From Congeria kusceri (lineage: Eukaryota; Mollusca; Bivalvia; Myida; Dreissenidae), in assembly GCA_027627225.1 (NCBI GenBank), contig CM051029.1, positions 18,033,656 to 18,097,655 on the forward strand: 64,000 nt of DNA, in the 5' to 3' direction. Positions 11,076-23,500 of the stretch are shown in pieces (the stretch's first letter is position 1; the number at the start of each line of letters is the position of its first letter). The translations under genes were made by a program, and so were the position numbers. The notes under the pieces were generated by a model that saw nothing but the letters and a program-made list of their open reading frames with translations, was not told the origin of the DNA and did not search any database.

Positions 11076-12263
11076 TTCTACTACTTCTTTGACAGGTGCA
11101 ATGGCCATTTTCCAACTTTCCTTTAATTCTGGATTGGTGACATTTGCCTTTCGTAAGTCTTCCATGCCATTACACTTTTTTACGATTGCCTCAATCTCTT
11201 CAGAAGATTTTTCTCTTAAGAGTGCACAATTCTGCAGGCCAATATTCAATATGGACATGACGCGTTCAGCTGGATTTATCCAGCTTTGACCTGGTGCACA
11301 TCTGGCTGCTATGTACATATCAAGGTAAAGTTCTTTGAATATGCAGATTGCTGCACATTTCACTTGCTCGAGAGTATTTCTGTGATCAGTTCCACCATCA
11401 GTGAACTTCAAGATGGTTTTTGGTGCCGGTTTTGAGTTTGCACTGTCACCCCTAACCAGCTTCACCATTGCCGCAGCATGTCGCATAGGATTTGATGACT
11501 GAAACACTGAATCATTCACTATTGTTGTGACTTGACCTCTGTAAAAAGACTGGTGTATGGTGTCAGGGATCTCACACTTGAAGTAGACAGATGGTGTTAG
11601 GCTTCCTTTCTTATGTAGGTCATGGTCGGTTGCTACCAAGGTGCTTGTTGTTGGTGTGAGTGATGCTTTACCTCGCACACCTGTTGAAAGTGCGACACCC
11701 GGTTCCCCAAAAGGTACCTTTGCCTTGTCATCACTGAAGTACAAGTAGCAAAGTGTTCCTAGACTAACTGCTAGACATCGTAAATACTTGAATAGGGCAC
11801 AAGTGTAATGATCATCGGGATGAGTTATTCTTAACTGACGCCGTTGGACTTTGTGTTGCACTTGCAACTTGGAAGTGAAACTCAATGCAGTCTTTGAGTA
11901 AGGGTTGCGCGGAGCAAACTGAAGGCGTACAAGAGCTGCACTAGGAATAGGAGTGCCTTCTGGGCATTTCTCAGTTGTCTGTTGGATCAAGTCCCTTAGT
12001 GAAAGCACCTGTGACATATGAGCTTGGTTGTGTCTTCTGTCATCTGCCGCAGTAAACTGCTCAACAAGTTCACCAAGTTTTGTGAAAAAGACATCATATG
12101 TTCCAGATGGTCTGCCTGGGTTAAGTTTCCTCAAATCAGATAGTAGCCCTGTCTCCCTCATGAGAATCATGTGCATCCTCTGTTGTGTCGCTGGGTGTGA
12201 TGCTACAGACTGATCCAGGCTAAGTTCTTTATATATGGTTTCTAACAATGCAGGTTGGATAGA
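11076..12263 (-). pseudogene. 1188-bp copy of the DDE-like transposase catalytic core
   Basis: The minus strand reproduces 34283-35470 of the large exon of the 8-kb element with no indel and, at protein level, a single change (Arg for Gly in the stretch MILMxETG). It corresponds to residues 429-824 of the 1120-residue protein, so it contains all three proposed catalytic acids but neither the N-terminal exons nor the Cys-rich tail. Both edges fall inside the exon, so this is neither an mRNA retrocopy with poly-A nor a complete transposon. On its 3' side (lower coordinates) the frame continues into the 35-bp array and stops at 10986. It is a truncated fragment, probably not functional. Confidence 0.85.
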
Positions 12264-12627
12264 AGAAACCTTACTATTGTGAAAAGCTTGAACAAAGGTT
12301 GGAAATGTACGGCACTATTTTGTCCTTAAATTATTTGTCTTGCTATATTTCTTTAGCTACTTGAATTGTAGAGTGGAGTGTATTATCATGTGCCCTTCCT
12401 ATATTTGATTTCATCAGAGATCATTTCGTCATAGACAAATTGTGCAAGTTTGGTCCAGATTGGGTGAAAAAAAAAGTTCCTTTCCTGCATTAAGTCCATT
12501 TATGCATTTATTTTCAAAATTAGTGGGCAATAACTCCAGTGTGTGCAGCCTGATTTGCACCATTTGTGGCTTATGATATCTAATAATCATACAAAACCTG
12601 CGGAAGTTTTATCGAGGTTGGACGAAC
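12264..12627. other. Flank of the transposase-core copy, no gene seen
   Basis: Degenerate bivalve-type repeat sequence (for example the GGGCAATAACTCCAG motif near 12526). No splice-consistent coding segment. Confidence 0.45.
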
Positions 12628-14757
12628 AAGAGCTGTCTCATGATAGCGCGCTCGACTAGTCCACCGCTTTCGCAGAGTTATTTGCCTTTATCACTACAAA
12701 CAAGAGTGCCATTGTCAAAAGATACGCTCGTCAAAGGAGCATTTTTAGGGGTAAAGATTCAACAAATAGAGAGAATATCCATCCATGCTGGACAAAGATA
12801 TGCTCCAGACAAAGTGTGAAGTAATTTCTTACATTTGTCCTTTGACCTTGAATTGTGACCTTGACCTTGGACCTCATCATGCTTGTTACTTCTGCCAAGT
12901 TATTTGAAAACCCATGCATGCTGACAAAGATATGCTCTGGATAAAGTGGTAAGGATTGATTTCCTATATTTGACCTTTGACCTTTAATTGTGACCTTGAC
13001 CTTGGACCTGGTTCGTGCGTGCGACACTCCGTCTCATTATGGTCATCACTTCTGCCAAGTTATTTAAAAATCCATCCATGCTTATCACTTATTCCAATTT
13101 TTTTTAAATCCATCCATGCTGGACAAATTATGCTCCGGACAAAGTGTCAAGGATTGATTTCCTATATTTTTCATTTGACCTTGAATTGTGACCTTGACCT
13201 TGGACCTATGGACCTGGTTCTTGCGTGCGACACTCCGTCTCATTATGCTCATCATATGCTTTTTCTAAAACAAGAAATCAAGGGTTGAGTGTGAGACTAT
13301 TGTATCTGATATAGAAATGTTAAGCAGAAACAATAGTTTCCCACTGAACCCTCGAAATTAGGAAATTCCACACACACAAATTTTCTAACGAAATGCATTA
13401 AAGTCAGCACATCAATAACATTTTTAGTAAAAGTGACCTTGACCCCACCCACCCCATATGCAATCCCAAGCGAGGTCTCGATATAAGGTATCTATGTATT
13501 AATTTTCATTAAAATATCTCAATGCATTCTCAAGTTATTGATCAAAAACAGTTTTTCTATTTTTAATAACAATTACCTTGACCCCATCCACCCCATACGC
13601 AATCCCAAGCGAGGTCTTGATATAAGGTATCTATTTATTTTTTTTTATAAACTTTTATTAAAATATCTCAATGCGTTCTCAAGTTATTGATTAGAAACCG
13701 TTTTTCTATTTTAGCAACAGTGACCTTAACCCTATATGCAATCCCAAGAGAGGTCTCGATATAAGGTATGTATGTATTAAGTTTCATTAAAATATCTCAA
13801 TAAGTTCACAAGTTATTGAGCAGAAACCGTTTTTCTATTTTTAGTAACAGTGACCTTGACCCCACCCACCCCATATGCAATCCCAAGCGAGGTCTTGATA
13901 TAAGGTATATATGTATAAAGGTTCATTAAAATATTTCAATGCGTTCTCAAGTTATTGAGCGGAAACCCTTTTTCTATTTTTAGTAACAGTCACCTTGACC
14001 CCACCCACCCCATATGCAATTCCAGGCGAGGTCTTGATATAAGGTATCTATGTATTAAATTTCATTAAAATATCTCAATGCGTTATCAAGTTATTGAGCC
14101 GAAACCGTTTTTCTATTTCTAGTAACAGTGACTTTTACCTTGACTCCACCCACCCCATATGCTATCCCAAGTAAGGTCTTGATATAAGGTATTAAGTTTT
14201 ATTAAAATATCTCAATTTGTTCTTAAGTTATTGAGCGGAAACCGTTTTCTATTTTTAGTAACAGTGACCTTGACGCCACCCACCCCATATGCAATCCCTA
14301 GCGAGGTCTCGCTATAAGGTATCTATGTTTGCAGTTTCATTACAATAGCTTAATCCGTTCTCGAGTTAGAGAGTTGAAACGAAAAATTGAGAAACTAACT
14401 TACCGAAAAACTTTAACCTGTCCATATACACATGTAGCTTACTTTATATGTAAAAGTGTTAAAAGGCCCATAATTTTGACAAATTTCAAATTAGAGTTAT
14501 CAAAATTGGCCCATAAATTCATTTTGATATAGGGAATAAGTGTTCTAAGTTTGAATGAAATCTCTTAAGCCATTCCTGAGAAACCAGCTTACCGAAAATC
14601 TTTAACCTGTCCATATAGCTTATGTAAAATTTCTTAGTGTAAAAAGGCCCATAATTTTGAGAAACTAGCTTACCGAAAAACTTTAACCTAGCTTGGACGC
14701 CGACACCGGGGCGGGTAGAATAGCTTGCCTTTTCTTCGCAAAGTCGAGCTAAAAATC
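12628..14757. mobile_element. Composite bivalve repeat element with internal tandem units
   Basis: It opens with ACAAGAGCTGTCTCATGATA and a CGCTCGAC motif, and ends with a tract GACGCCGACACCGGGGCGGG followed by GTCGAGCTAAAA, so the ends are partly complementary. Inside are repeated blocks containing TGACCTTGACCTTGGACCT and CATCCATGCTGGACAAAG. This arrangement is widespread in bivalve genomes from general experience; the superfamily is unclear and no protein is encoded. Confidence 0.6.
13428..14360. repeat. About seven tandem units of about 137 bp
   Basis: Each unit contains AGTAACAGTGACCTTGACCC, CACCCACCCCATATGCAATC, a GATATAAGGTAT segment and ATTAAAATATCTCAATGCG. Unit starts are near 13431, 13570, 13720, 13850, 13990, 14137 and 14265. 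Divergence between copies is around ten per cent by eye. Confidence 0.85.
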
Positions 14758-15725
14758 CATCCATGCTGGACAAAGTTACGCTCCGGACAAAGTGGTAAGA
14801 ACTCATTTCCTTTATTTGACCTTTGACCTTGAATTGTGATCTTGACCTTGGACTAGTGACCTGGTTTTTGTGCGTGACATTCCGTCACTTCATGCTTATT
14901 ACTTCAGCCAAGTTATTTGAAAATCCATCCATGCTGGACAAAGTTATGCTCTGGACAAAGATCTCCCGCCAACCGCCTGCCCGAAGACAGCCGCTTGCCC
15001 GCTTGGGCATTCCCATAATACGACCCGTTTTTCAAACGGGCGTATAAAAAGGGGCATAATTCTGCTAAAATACTGGTTACAGTTATGTGCCCTGGCCAGT
15101 GACCTTATATAATGACATTGAAGACACGCGTGAAGTTTTATTGAATATATGTAGAGATATGAAATTTTTGCATGCAAACTGTAACCTGAAATTTATAAGT
15201 ACAAAAAGGGGCATAATTCTGCAAATTTGCAGGTCAGAGTTTTAGAGATATGGAGTTGTTGCATGCAAATTTTAACCTGAATTTCTAAGTACAAAAGGGG
15301 GCATAATTCTGCTAAATTGCAGGTCAGAATTATGGGCCTTGGTCAGTGACCTCACATAATGACCCCGAAGACATGTGTGAAGTTTCAATTGAATATCTGT
15401 AGTAGTTAAGAGATATGTACTTGTTACATGCAAACCTTAACCTGAATTGTCTCGTGCACGCAAACCTGAAGGCATGTGTCAAGTTTCAGTTGAATATCTG
15501 TAGTATATATAGAGTTATTGCAAGCAAACTTTAACCTGATTTCTAAGTACAAAAAGGGGCAACATTCTGCTAAATTCTGGTCAGAGTTATGGGCATTGGT
15601 TAGTGACCTCACATAATGACCCCGAAGACACATGTGAAGTTTCAATTGAATATCTTTAGTAGTTACAGAGATATGGACATGTTGCATGCAAACCTTAACC
15701 AGAGCATTACGCCCACGCCGACAAA
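14758..15725. repeat. Second composite repeat with four diverged units of about 150 bp
   Basis: After another CATCCATGCTGGACAAAG block, the motifs GGGCATAATTCTGCTAAA, AATGACCCCGAAGACA and GAGATATG recur around 15055, 15200, 15300 and 15555. The block closes near 15725 with ACGCCCACGCCGACAAACGG followed by GTGAGTAGTAAAGCTCGA, the same kind of terminal tract as at 14700. Confidence 0.75.
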
Positions 15726-15754
15726 CGGGTGAGTAGTAAAGCTCGAACTATTCG

Positions 15755-16330
15755 GTGAATATGAAGTCTCTATGCAGGTAAAAGGCAATTTATGCTTTTT
15801 TTCACAAACAAGGGGTGATAACTCAGGTGTTTGTGGCCTAATCTGGCCCATTGTTGGCTTCGGCTGAGATCTTACGGTCACATAATAACTGTGTAGCTTC
15901 GGTCAAGATTTCATAAAAAATGAAGTCTCTAACAAGGAAAACGGCAATGTTTGCATTCTTTTTCCATAAACAAGGGGCCATAACTCAGCTGTGTGTAGCC
16001 TAATCTGGCCAACTCTTGTCTGTCACTAAAATCTTATGGTCACATACACACTGTTTAAGTTTGGTTAAGATTGGTTAAAAAATGTATTCTCTATCAAGGA
16101 AAATGGCAATTTTTGCATTTTTTTTTCGCAAACAAGGGGCAATAACTCATGTGTTTGTGTCCAAACCTGGTCCGTCTTCTCATGTTCTCAGTTTCTAAAA
16201 TCTGATGGTCACACACAAAATGTGGAAGTTTGGTCAACATTGAATGAAAAATAAAAGTCTCTATATTGGAAAAAGGTATTTTTACAATGAACAAGGGGCA
16301 ATAACTCTAGGGTTTCTGGTATGATTTGGC
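15755..16330. repeat. About four tandem units of about 170 bp
   Basis: Each unit contains GAAGTCTCTA, AAAGGCAAT, ACAAGGGGCAATAACTC and TCTGGCCCA, with copies starting near 15762, 15920, 16085 and 16255. Non-coding. Confidence 0.75.
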
Positions 16331-19300
16331 CCATCATCGAAATCATTCAAGATTTTATGGTCATACACAAACAAATGCATATATATAACCAGATTGGCAG
16401 TAAACAATTATCAGAGATTTTTTTCACCACTTTTAAAATATGACCTATACCAGTGAAATTGGGAATGTTAGCATCAATTAACCAAAAACTGGGGAAAAAA
16501 ATAGAATTATTTGATTAATAAAGCTGGAATAATTATTGATAAACTACATCAAATACATCTTAACAGAAACGAATCAGTAAAACAGTTATTACAACTACAA
16601 CCATCTTCAGCCATCTTTATTTCTACACTGAAAACCTCTTATTTCCAAACCTCTGACAGTAAAACTATTAATCAGGATTTTTGAAACAGCCTGGATTTGG
16701 GGAAAAATATACTTTTTCCCATTATGACTCCATAACGGCTATAAAATTGGCCCATAAAAAACGGAATTATAAGCCATTTGTTATTGTTTGCAAAAGTACT
16801 TGTCATTTTCCAATATTCAATTTTATATAACACTTGACCAATCAAGATCAATTTTATATAACACTTGACCAATGAAGATCAATTTTATATAACACTTTAC
16901 CAATCAAGATTTTTTTTTCTTTTTATGCAAACTACTGTAAATTAATTCTAAAATAATATTACAACTAAAACATACAAGCTTATAAGATTAGGCTTATTAA
17001 ATCAAAACGTTAATATCTTTGAAATAAATACACAGGTACCATGATGGTGAGATCACAAGATAATTGAAGCTATAGCACTATACCCTTTCAAACAGTGGCG
17101 AGAGAACAACATCCACGATCATCGTGGCATACATGGCCTTGTTACGGTCTGAGTGGGCCATTGGAATGGATGGTAGAGGCTTCTACTGATATGTACTTGC
17201 TTCAAGGGACTCTCAAATATATTTCCAGTAAAAGGTTCTCATCACATTCATGTAAGGTAATACAGAATGTCAACGGTAATATAATTAAAAATATAATTAA
17301 CCAATAGCAATAATATTTAGAGACCATTAATGTAAATTTCGTCATGTATTTCAGCGCTTTTCCTCACTACTTTAGGAATGGTATCGATACCAGACAAATA
17401 GCGAAAATTAGCATCGTTTTTAACCAAATTGGGAATTAATTCACTTGAAGCAAAAAGTGCCAAAAATAAGTAGAAAACAATAAGTTACAATAAAATAATC
17501 TAAAACCACTTGTTCATTGACTCTATCAGTTTTACTTGTGTTTCCGGGATGTAAACTAATGTTAAATATAGGTCCATACATATAGTTAATTATTTTCCCA
17601 GATATATGGGATTTTTTTATCTTCAAATTTGGAAATTTTGAAGGTAAATTGGATTGGGAATGGTACCTTTTTAGTTTTAATGGTACCAAGATTATATACA
17701 GGAAAAACTCAGTATTTTGACATAATAATCACCTTTAGTTCAAAACAAATAGAGCAAATCGAAAGTCATAACAATGTGTTAGTCATATAAGAAATTTGAA
17801 GCAAACTTCAAATAAATTAATGAAATTATCCAACTGTAAAATTAAAGACTATTTGACTTATAGGAACGTTGATTGTTATTGTTTACAATCGGGATTTTTC
17901 GCGCAGGCGCACTGACTGGTTGGCAAAATACAGAAAACATGCATACACACATGTGTTTATTCGATAAATCGATCAGAATTTCTGACATATATATTTAAAC
18001 ACTGCAAATAAAATAAAAAGCACCCATCACATACCGACTCTGATATATAATAAACTAAATTAATATATCAAATGGGCTGGTCATTTATGTTAAACAAACA
18101 GTTTCAATGTTTTAAACGAATCTATAAATCATCTGTTAAATTTCTTTTAGACACGAATAAAATAACTTGTATTGTTAAAAATGATAATGTTTATTACTAA
18201 ACCTGATAATGTGTACCAGAACAGCAATGATATGAATGCACTGTGTGTGCTAGTACGTGTTATTTTTTATGATAGATAGTGGCTTGAGGTGCATTGTAAC
18301 GTACAACGAATGTATTGATCAGCCATGTAATATCAACCTTAAAACAAACCTGTAGCGCAATACTTGTTAAAAACCGATATTTAAATATGAATAAAAAAAA
18401 TTACAGGCACATTGGAATACACAATTTGATGACCTCATTTACTTATAACCGAATAAAACAGAAACCACAAAGGCGTCTGTAGTTAATTAGCAACTATTGG
18501 GAATGTAAATTAAACTTCCTAAATATCTTACATTATAAATCATTGTCTTTATTTAGCGCAACAAGGTTGTATTATTTCAAAACATCCCTTTGGTTATATA
18601 TTATAATTATTGAATGATGCTCATAATTGTGTACATTGTTAACACGGGCGATCTAAGATGGTAGTTTTTAATATGTTTTAATAATAACATGTTTTATAGC
18701 AAATTTGCACAATGTTTGAATTTGTATCGGGTTTTCAATAGCTATTAAACATGTTATGCTTAAACCGGATTAAAAATATTTCGTCTCACAACATATTTTT
18801 ATCAATTTACAAAAGGTAATGACCATTGTTTTTACAATACTTTATAAAAGAGCAACAATTCAGTATTTTTAGCCGTTGATCCGTGAAAATGACTGCTAAA
18901 TACCATGGAAGTATTCTAAATTGTGTTAAATTACCAGACAAACGTCTGCCACCTGTGGTTTTAGGTCACTTAAAATCAAAAAACGTGTTGTTCGTTAGTA
19001 ACTGTCTGTGAAGTATCTGATCATAATGAGATAATGGGTTTGTGCTCAAACAAAGGGACAATTAAACACCGGATACAATTATTAAACGATGGGTAGGATG
19101 TGAACTATACACAAGCTGCTGAAAACATATAATTTCAAACTAAGATAGATATCATTTTATTTTTATGAAAATGGTTTGAAATATATAAGCAGGTAACGTT
19201 TTTCTGACCTGTGTAGGATCTTGTAAGGTTTCAATATTTAATTAATGTATAACATAAAGCCTATTTGGCATGATCCATTATAATTGCTTTACATCATTAT

Positions 19301-19336
19301 TTGCTTTAGTGCCCTGTATTCTGGAACAGGTTAACT
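16331..19336. other. AT-rich non-coding stretch
   Basis: I see no supportable gene. A 31-bp motif (ATTTTATATAACACTTGACC) is present in three tandem copies at about 16822-16910. A short open segment at 17095-17200 can be read on both strands but has no fitting splice phase. It is probably INTS4 intron or upstream intergenic DNA. Confidence 0.5.
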
Positions 19337-19745
19337 TAAAGGGACTTTTTCACAGATTTTCACATTTTTTGAAGTATGCCATTAAATGTCTTAACTTAAC
19401 GGATTTCAGCATCAGAACTAAAAAGCTCAAGTATGATAACAAGAAATGTATTTAGAAAAAAACGAGTAAAAAAATGGTCCCACCGGGGCTCGAACCCGGT
19501 ACCTCCGGTTTAAAATGATATCGCTTTAACCACTCGGCCATTCCAACTTCTATTTACTTTATGTAAGTTTTCCACATGATGTCAACAGTTTCAACGAAAA
19601 CAACAGAAACACTCCAAATTATTCCATCGTTTAGCGTTAAAAACATTTCATAATTTTATCGATTTCAACAGATGATTACCCATAAACGAATCGGTTTTTA
19701 CAGTATATTTCTAGGTTCGTAGTGTTTTTTTGCTCCCTTATATAC
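19337..19745 (-). mobile_element. tRNA-bearing SINE-like element, same family as the element at 1-336
   Basis: It begins AAGGGACTTTTTCACAG and ends near TTTTTGCTCCCTTATATAC, sharing segments in opposite orientation with 1-336. Around 19473-19547 the minus strand carries a tRNA-like module with an A-box TGGCCGAGTGGTTAAAGC and a B-box GGGTTCGAGCCCC. The acceptor arms do not pair well, so it is a tRNA-derived promoter head, not a tRNA gene. Confidence 0.7.
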
Positions 19746-19764
19746 ACTGAGTAACCACTGTACA

Positions 19765-20405
19765 CATATCCCTGTTGCAGGTGTATGCACCACTATACAC
19801 ATATTTCTGTTGCAGGTGTATACACCACTGTACACATATGTCTGTTGCACGTGTATGCACCACTATACACATATATCTGTTGCAGGTGTATACACCACTG
19901 TACACATATTTTTGTTGCAGGTGTATACACGACTGTAAACACATTTATGTTGCAGGTGTATATTCGATTATACACATTTTTCTGTTGAAGGTGTATACAC
20001 CGCTATACACATATCTCTGTTTCAGATATATGCACTTATGTTCATGTATTACTGCTGCAGGTGTATACATATCCCACCTGTACACAATTTTATGTTACAG
20101 GTGTATGCATCATTATACACAAATTTATGTTGCAGGTGTATGCACCACTATGCACATATTTATGTTGCAAGTGTAAGCACAAACCACCTGTTCTCATATT
20201 TCTGTTGCAGGTGTATACAGAACCCACCTGCACATATATTTCTGTTGCAGGTCTATGCACCACTGTACACATATCTCTGTTGCAGGTGTACATACAGCCC
20301 ACATGTACACGTACTTCTGTAGCATGTGTATTCACAACCCACCTGTACATGTTTTTCTGTTGCAGATGTATTCACAACCCACATGTACACATATTTCTGT
20401 TGCAG
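19765..20405 (+). repeat. Array of duplicated 3' splice sites upstream of an INTS4 exon
   Basis: About 17 units, most 35 bp long. Each contains TTTCTGTTGCAG followed by GTGTATGCACCAC or a close variant. The last unit is the acceptor of the coding exon at 20406, whose first 13 bases are GTGTATGCACCAC. The array therefore consists of the polypyrimidine tract, the AG and the first exon bases, repeated. Some units near 20060-20380 carry an extra ACCCACCTG segment. Frames in the array are open by chance on both strands. Confidence 0.9.
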
Positions 20406-20521
20406 GTGTATGCACCACCTGGGCACCAAGAGCTCCAGTCTTGCCCTCCCGCTGCTGCCAGAGTGCCTGTGTCTACACCCGTACTTTGATACGCCTGAGC
20501 CCGAAATGGACGACCCAGCAT
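20406..20521 (+). CDS. INTS4: INTS4 exon, HEAT-repeat region
   Basis: It enters with one base completing a Lys codon and exits with T before GTATCT. It reads LGTKSSSLALPLLPECL and then HPYFDTPEPEMDDPA. Joined to the exon at 23179 it makes a Tyr codon, giving AYISILVLVFSAA, as the family pattern AYIAVLVLIFNAA predicts. This phase fit is strong support for both exons. Confidence 0.92.
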
Positions 20522-23500
20522 GTATCTTTCATGAACATTCTAAAACATGACATTAATTTTATTGAAGGTAGCATTAAACACTATAGTCTCGCATTTAATA
20601 TGACTTTAATTCTACCTCGGTGTATAGAAAATCATAGAAATGTTGAATTAGATTTTGTGTTGTCGCACTGCAACATTTATTTAGTAGAATGCAACCTTTA
20701 TTTCCCTATTCTTACGACACACAATTGATACGCAATTTTTGGCTCTGCGTTTTGAAATGGTACAAACTTTCAAAGCATTTCTAACCTCAGACAATCGTAT
20801 TGCAGGTTTGTTAATTTGAATTATTTAACACATTTTTGCATTATTTGTAAAGTACCAAAGTATAATTATGTTTTGCACAATCGTTTTGTTGTAAAATCAT
20901 CAATTATGTTTTCCTGTCGTTCCATAACTTTTCGTACCACTGTTTTCTGAGTCAGAATTATTGTTAAAGTTTGAGTACGCCCGTCTTAATCTTATTTTTC
21001 AGTATTATGAACAGATTTTTTAGTAACTTATCACTGTTGTATAATTTTACAGCTTGAAGTTGAACTGATGTCTTGCTGAGTCGTAAATGTACAAGATGTA
21101 AATCAATCTTCTAGTCGCACCGTTGTGTAAGTTATTATCATGGAAGTACCAGTTCTCGAACCTCTAAGGATGTACCCAGGCCTGTAGTTATTATATACTG
21201 TACGCTGTGACTTTTATAGGATTTATGCAAGATCATTTGTGTTGATACTTTTGTGTACCTTGACAGTCTGCGCGAAATGCTTTTGAAAGTACAGGCCATT
21301 CGGGCTTGTGGGTTAAGAAATTTCATAGGCCCGAATGAAAATCTACAGGCCCGAAGCAGTTTTGAAAAATTTATTCATAAAACAACGGATTAACATGTTT
21401 TATGTTCATTTAGACAACAATCATTTCAATTTGAATGTGTCCTGTATTTCAATAGACAGAACACTTCAGTCATTTCCATATCTTCCGATTCATCCTCAGA
21501 AGACTCGTCAATGCTCTTTCCCTGAAATTGTGTATAATAAATTAATGTACAGTACACACTATCTTATTCTATACAGTACTGTTTATTAATGGACGATTCA
21601 CTAAAGAGAAAAGTTAACCGGGAGATATTACAAGAAAATTATTACCATGTCTATGTCACAGCAGTCCCCAGTGGCTGTCTGGTCAACATCTACCTCGCTC
21701 GGGCCAGGGCTGTCATCAACATCGTCAACACTGCCCTTCTCAATAATGACCGGTCTGTTATGTTTTGCTACAGAAACTTTGACAAGTGTCACAAGTCATT
21801 ATTTTGTCTTGCTCACTGTACCTTAACCAAGCGAATTCCGTTAACCGTTTTGGCAGAAACTCTCTTTTACGTTTTTTTTCATAGTCAGCTGGTGTTTGCG
21901 TTTTACATTTATTTTTTACTCCAGGTTTGGCACCCGCTATGTACTTCAAGTTCAACATTTTGACATTGCTAATGTAACCAATGGACTGCTACTCAGTTTG
22001 TTTTTCCAAAAATACGATCAAAAAATGAAAACGGTAAACCAGTCAAATCATGAACTTGTAAGGGTAAAACCCGGTACACGGAGCATTTAACAGTTGAAGA
22101 AGATCCTAAATATTTACATGACATTTTTAATAGATTTCAAACCGATATGATAAGTTCTTGTCGTTAATAAAAATTTATATATATTATATTTTTATATACC
22201 TACTACAATTCTGTTTCAAATAAGGTGATGAATGCATACCGTTAGACAAGAGGACGCCGAAAAAAAACACCGGGAAATTGGCTCCGGACAATAGACGCAT
22301 GGTTGATGTTAACATGTATATCGGTGACGTAGAAAGGTCGCGCATGCGCTATATCGTAGTACACTTTTCTAAACAGAAACCAGAGTACTGGGAAGTGTTT
22401 ACGTGAATTAAAAAGTGTTTTTTTTTCAAACATACTTTTTTTTAAATTTACAAAACGTACACACCCGTCGGGCGTTCAGCATCGAATATTTTACACGCCC
22501 GATACGATTTCTATACGCCACGGGCGTCGGGCCTGTGGCATTTCGTGCAGACTGCCTTGATGTAGCTAATTTTACTGAATGTCTGTGAATAATTAAATTT
22601 CTGATGTTAGAGGTCTTGATTTGTATTTTCCATTCATAATGTCATTTTAAGTAGAATCAAAGCTCTGTTAGGATCAGGATATCATTTCCTTACTATCAAA
22701 ATCATTCTGTTTGAATTGTTGTTTCAGTTTTTACGGGATTGGGAGTGGATAGATAAATCTTAAGCTCAATAAACTCCAAAACCGTTATCTTTCATCAACT
22801 CAAATCTTTGCACTGGCACTGGCTGAATAGATTTACTGTTATTTTGAATTAATTTTATTTGTTTGATTTCCGAATTAAAGAGGTTCGACTGTGCGCATTT
22901 TGTAGTTAAAAACATCTATTAAATGTTTTGCTTTCATTTTACAATTTAGTAAATAAAAATATTCACATATAAAGATGTCTGAATGTTGTCTATCATGGAA
23001 CCACTAAGGACATCAAAGGGGAAAGTTTTGAGATTTTGGGTGAAAACTATACAGTCCAGAGCTGGGGGAATAGGGCACTATTTTGGCCCAAAATTGTTCC
23101 TAAAAAACCACTGTAAAATCACTGTAAAATCAGAACTCACAGCACAATAGCGTAAAGCGACTTTAACTCCTGCCACAGACATCAGTATTCTAGTGCTGGT
23201 ATTCAGCGCCGCCGCGGGCAACCGGACCGCATTTCCGATGTTCCAGGAACACATGTGGCAGCACAGGGACTTCCCCAGGTTGTTTTAGCGCCCCGGGACG
23301 GGGGCGCTCGAATTTAAACTTGAACTTTCCCGGGGCGCCTGAAATTTGTGTTGCACTTATAAACATCGCCCGGGGCGCCTGTATTTTATCAATTAATTAC
23401 GTATGTTGACTGAAGTAGACCGACAGTACAGTTTTTCACTCTTTAAACATGTACACCCATTCAACCAAGTCGGTGAATGATCAAAGCGAGTGTCACTTCG

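Noticed and set aside
17095..17307. Possible exon (either strand, for example HSDRNKAMYATMIVDVVL on minus)
   Set aside because: No convincing family match, and the minus-strand frame meets a stop directly at the only nearby acceptor.
19473..19547. Functional tRNA gene on the minus strand
   Set aside because: The A and B boxes are good, but the acceptor arm does not pair and it lies within a repeat family.
19738..20350. Cys-rich repeat protein (CCRCIHHCTHI pattern)
   Set aside because: Arises from the repeated splice-acceptor units; frames on both strands are equally open.
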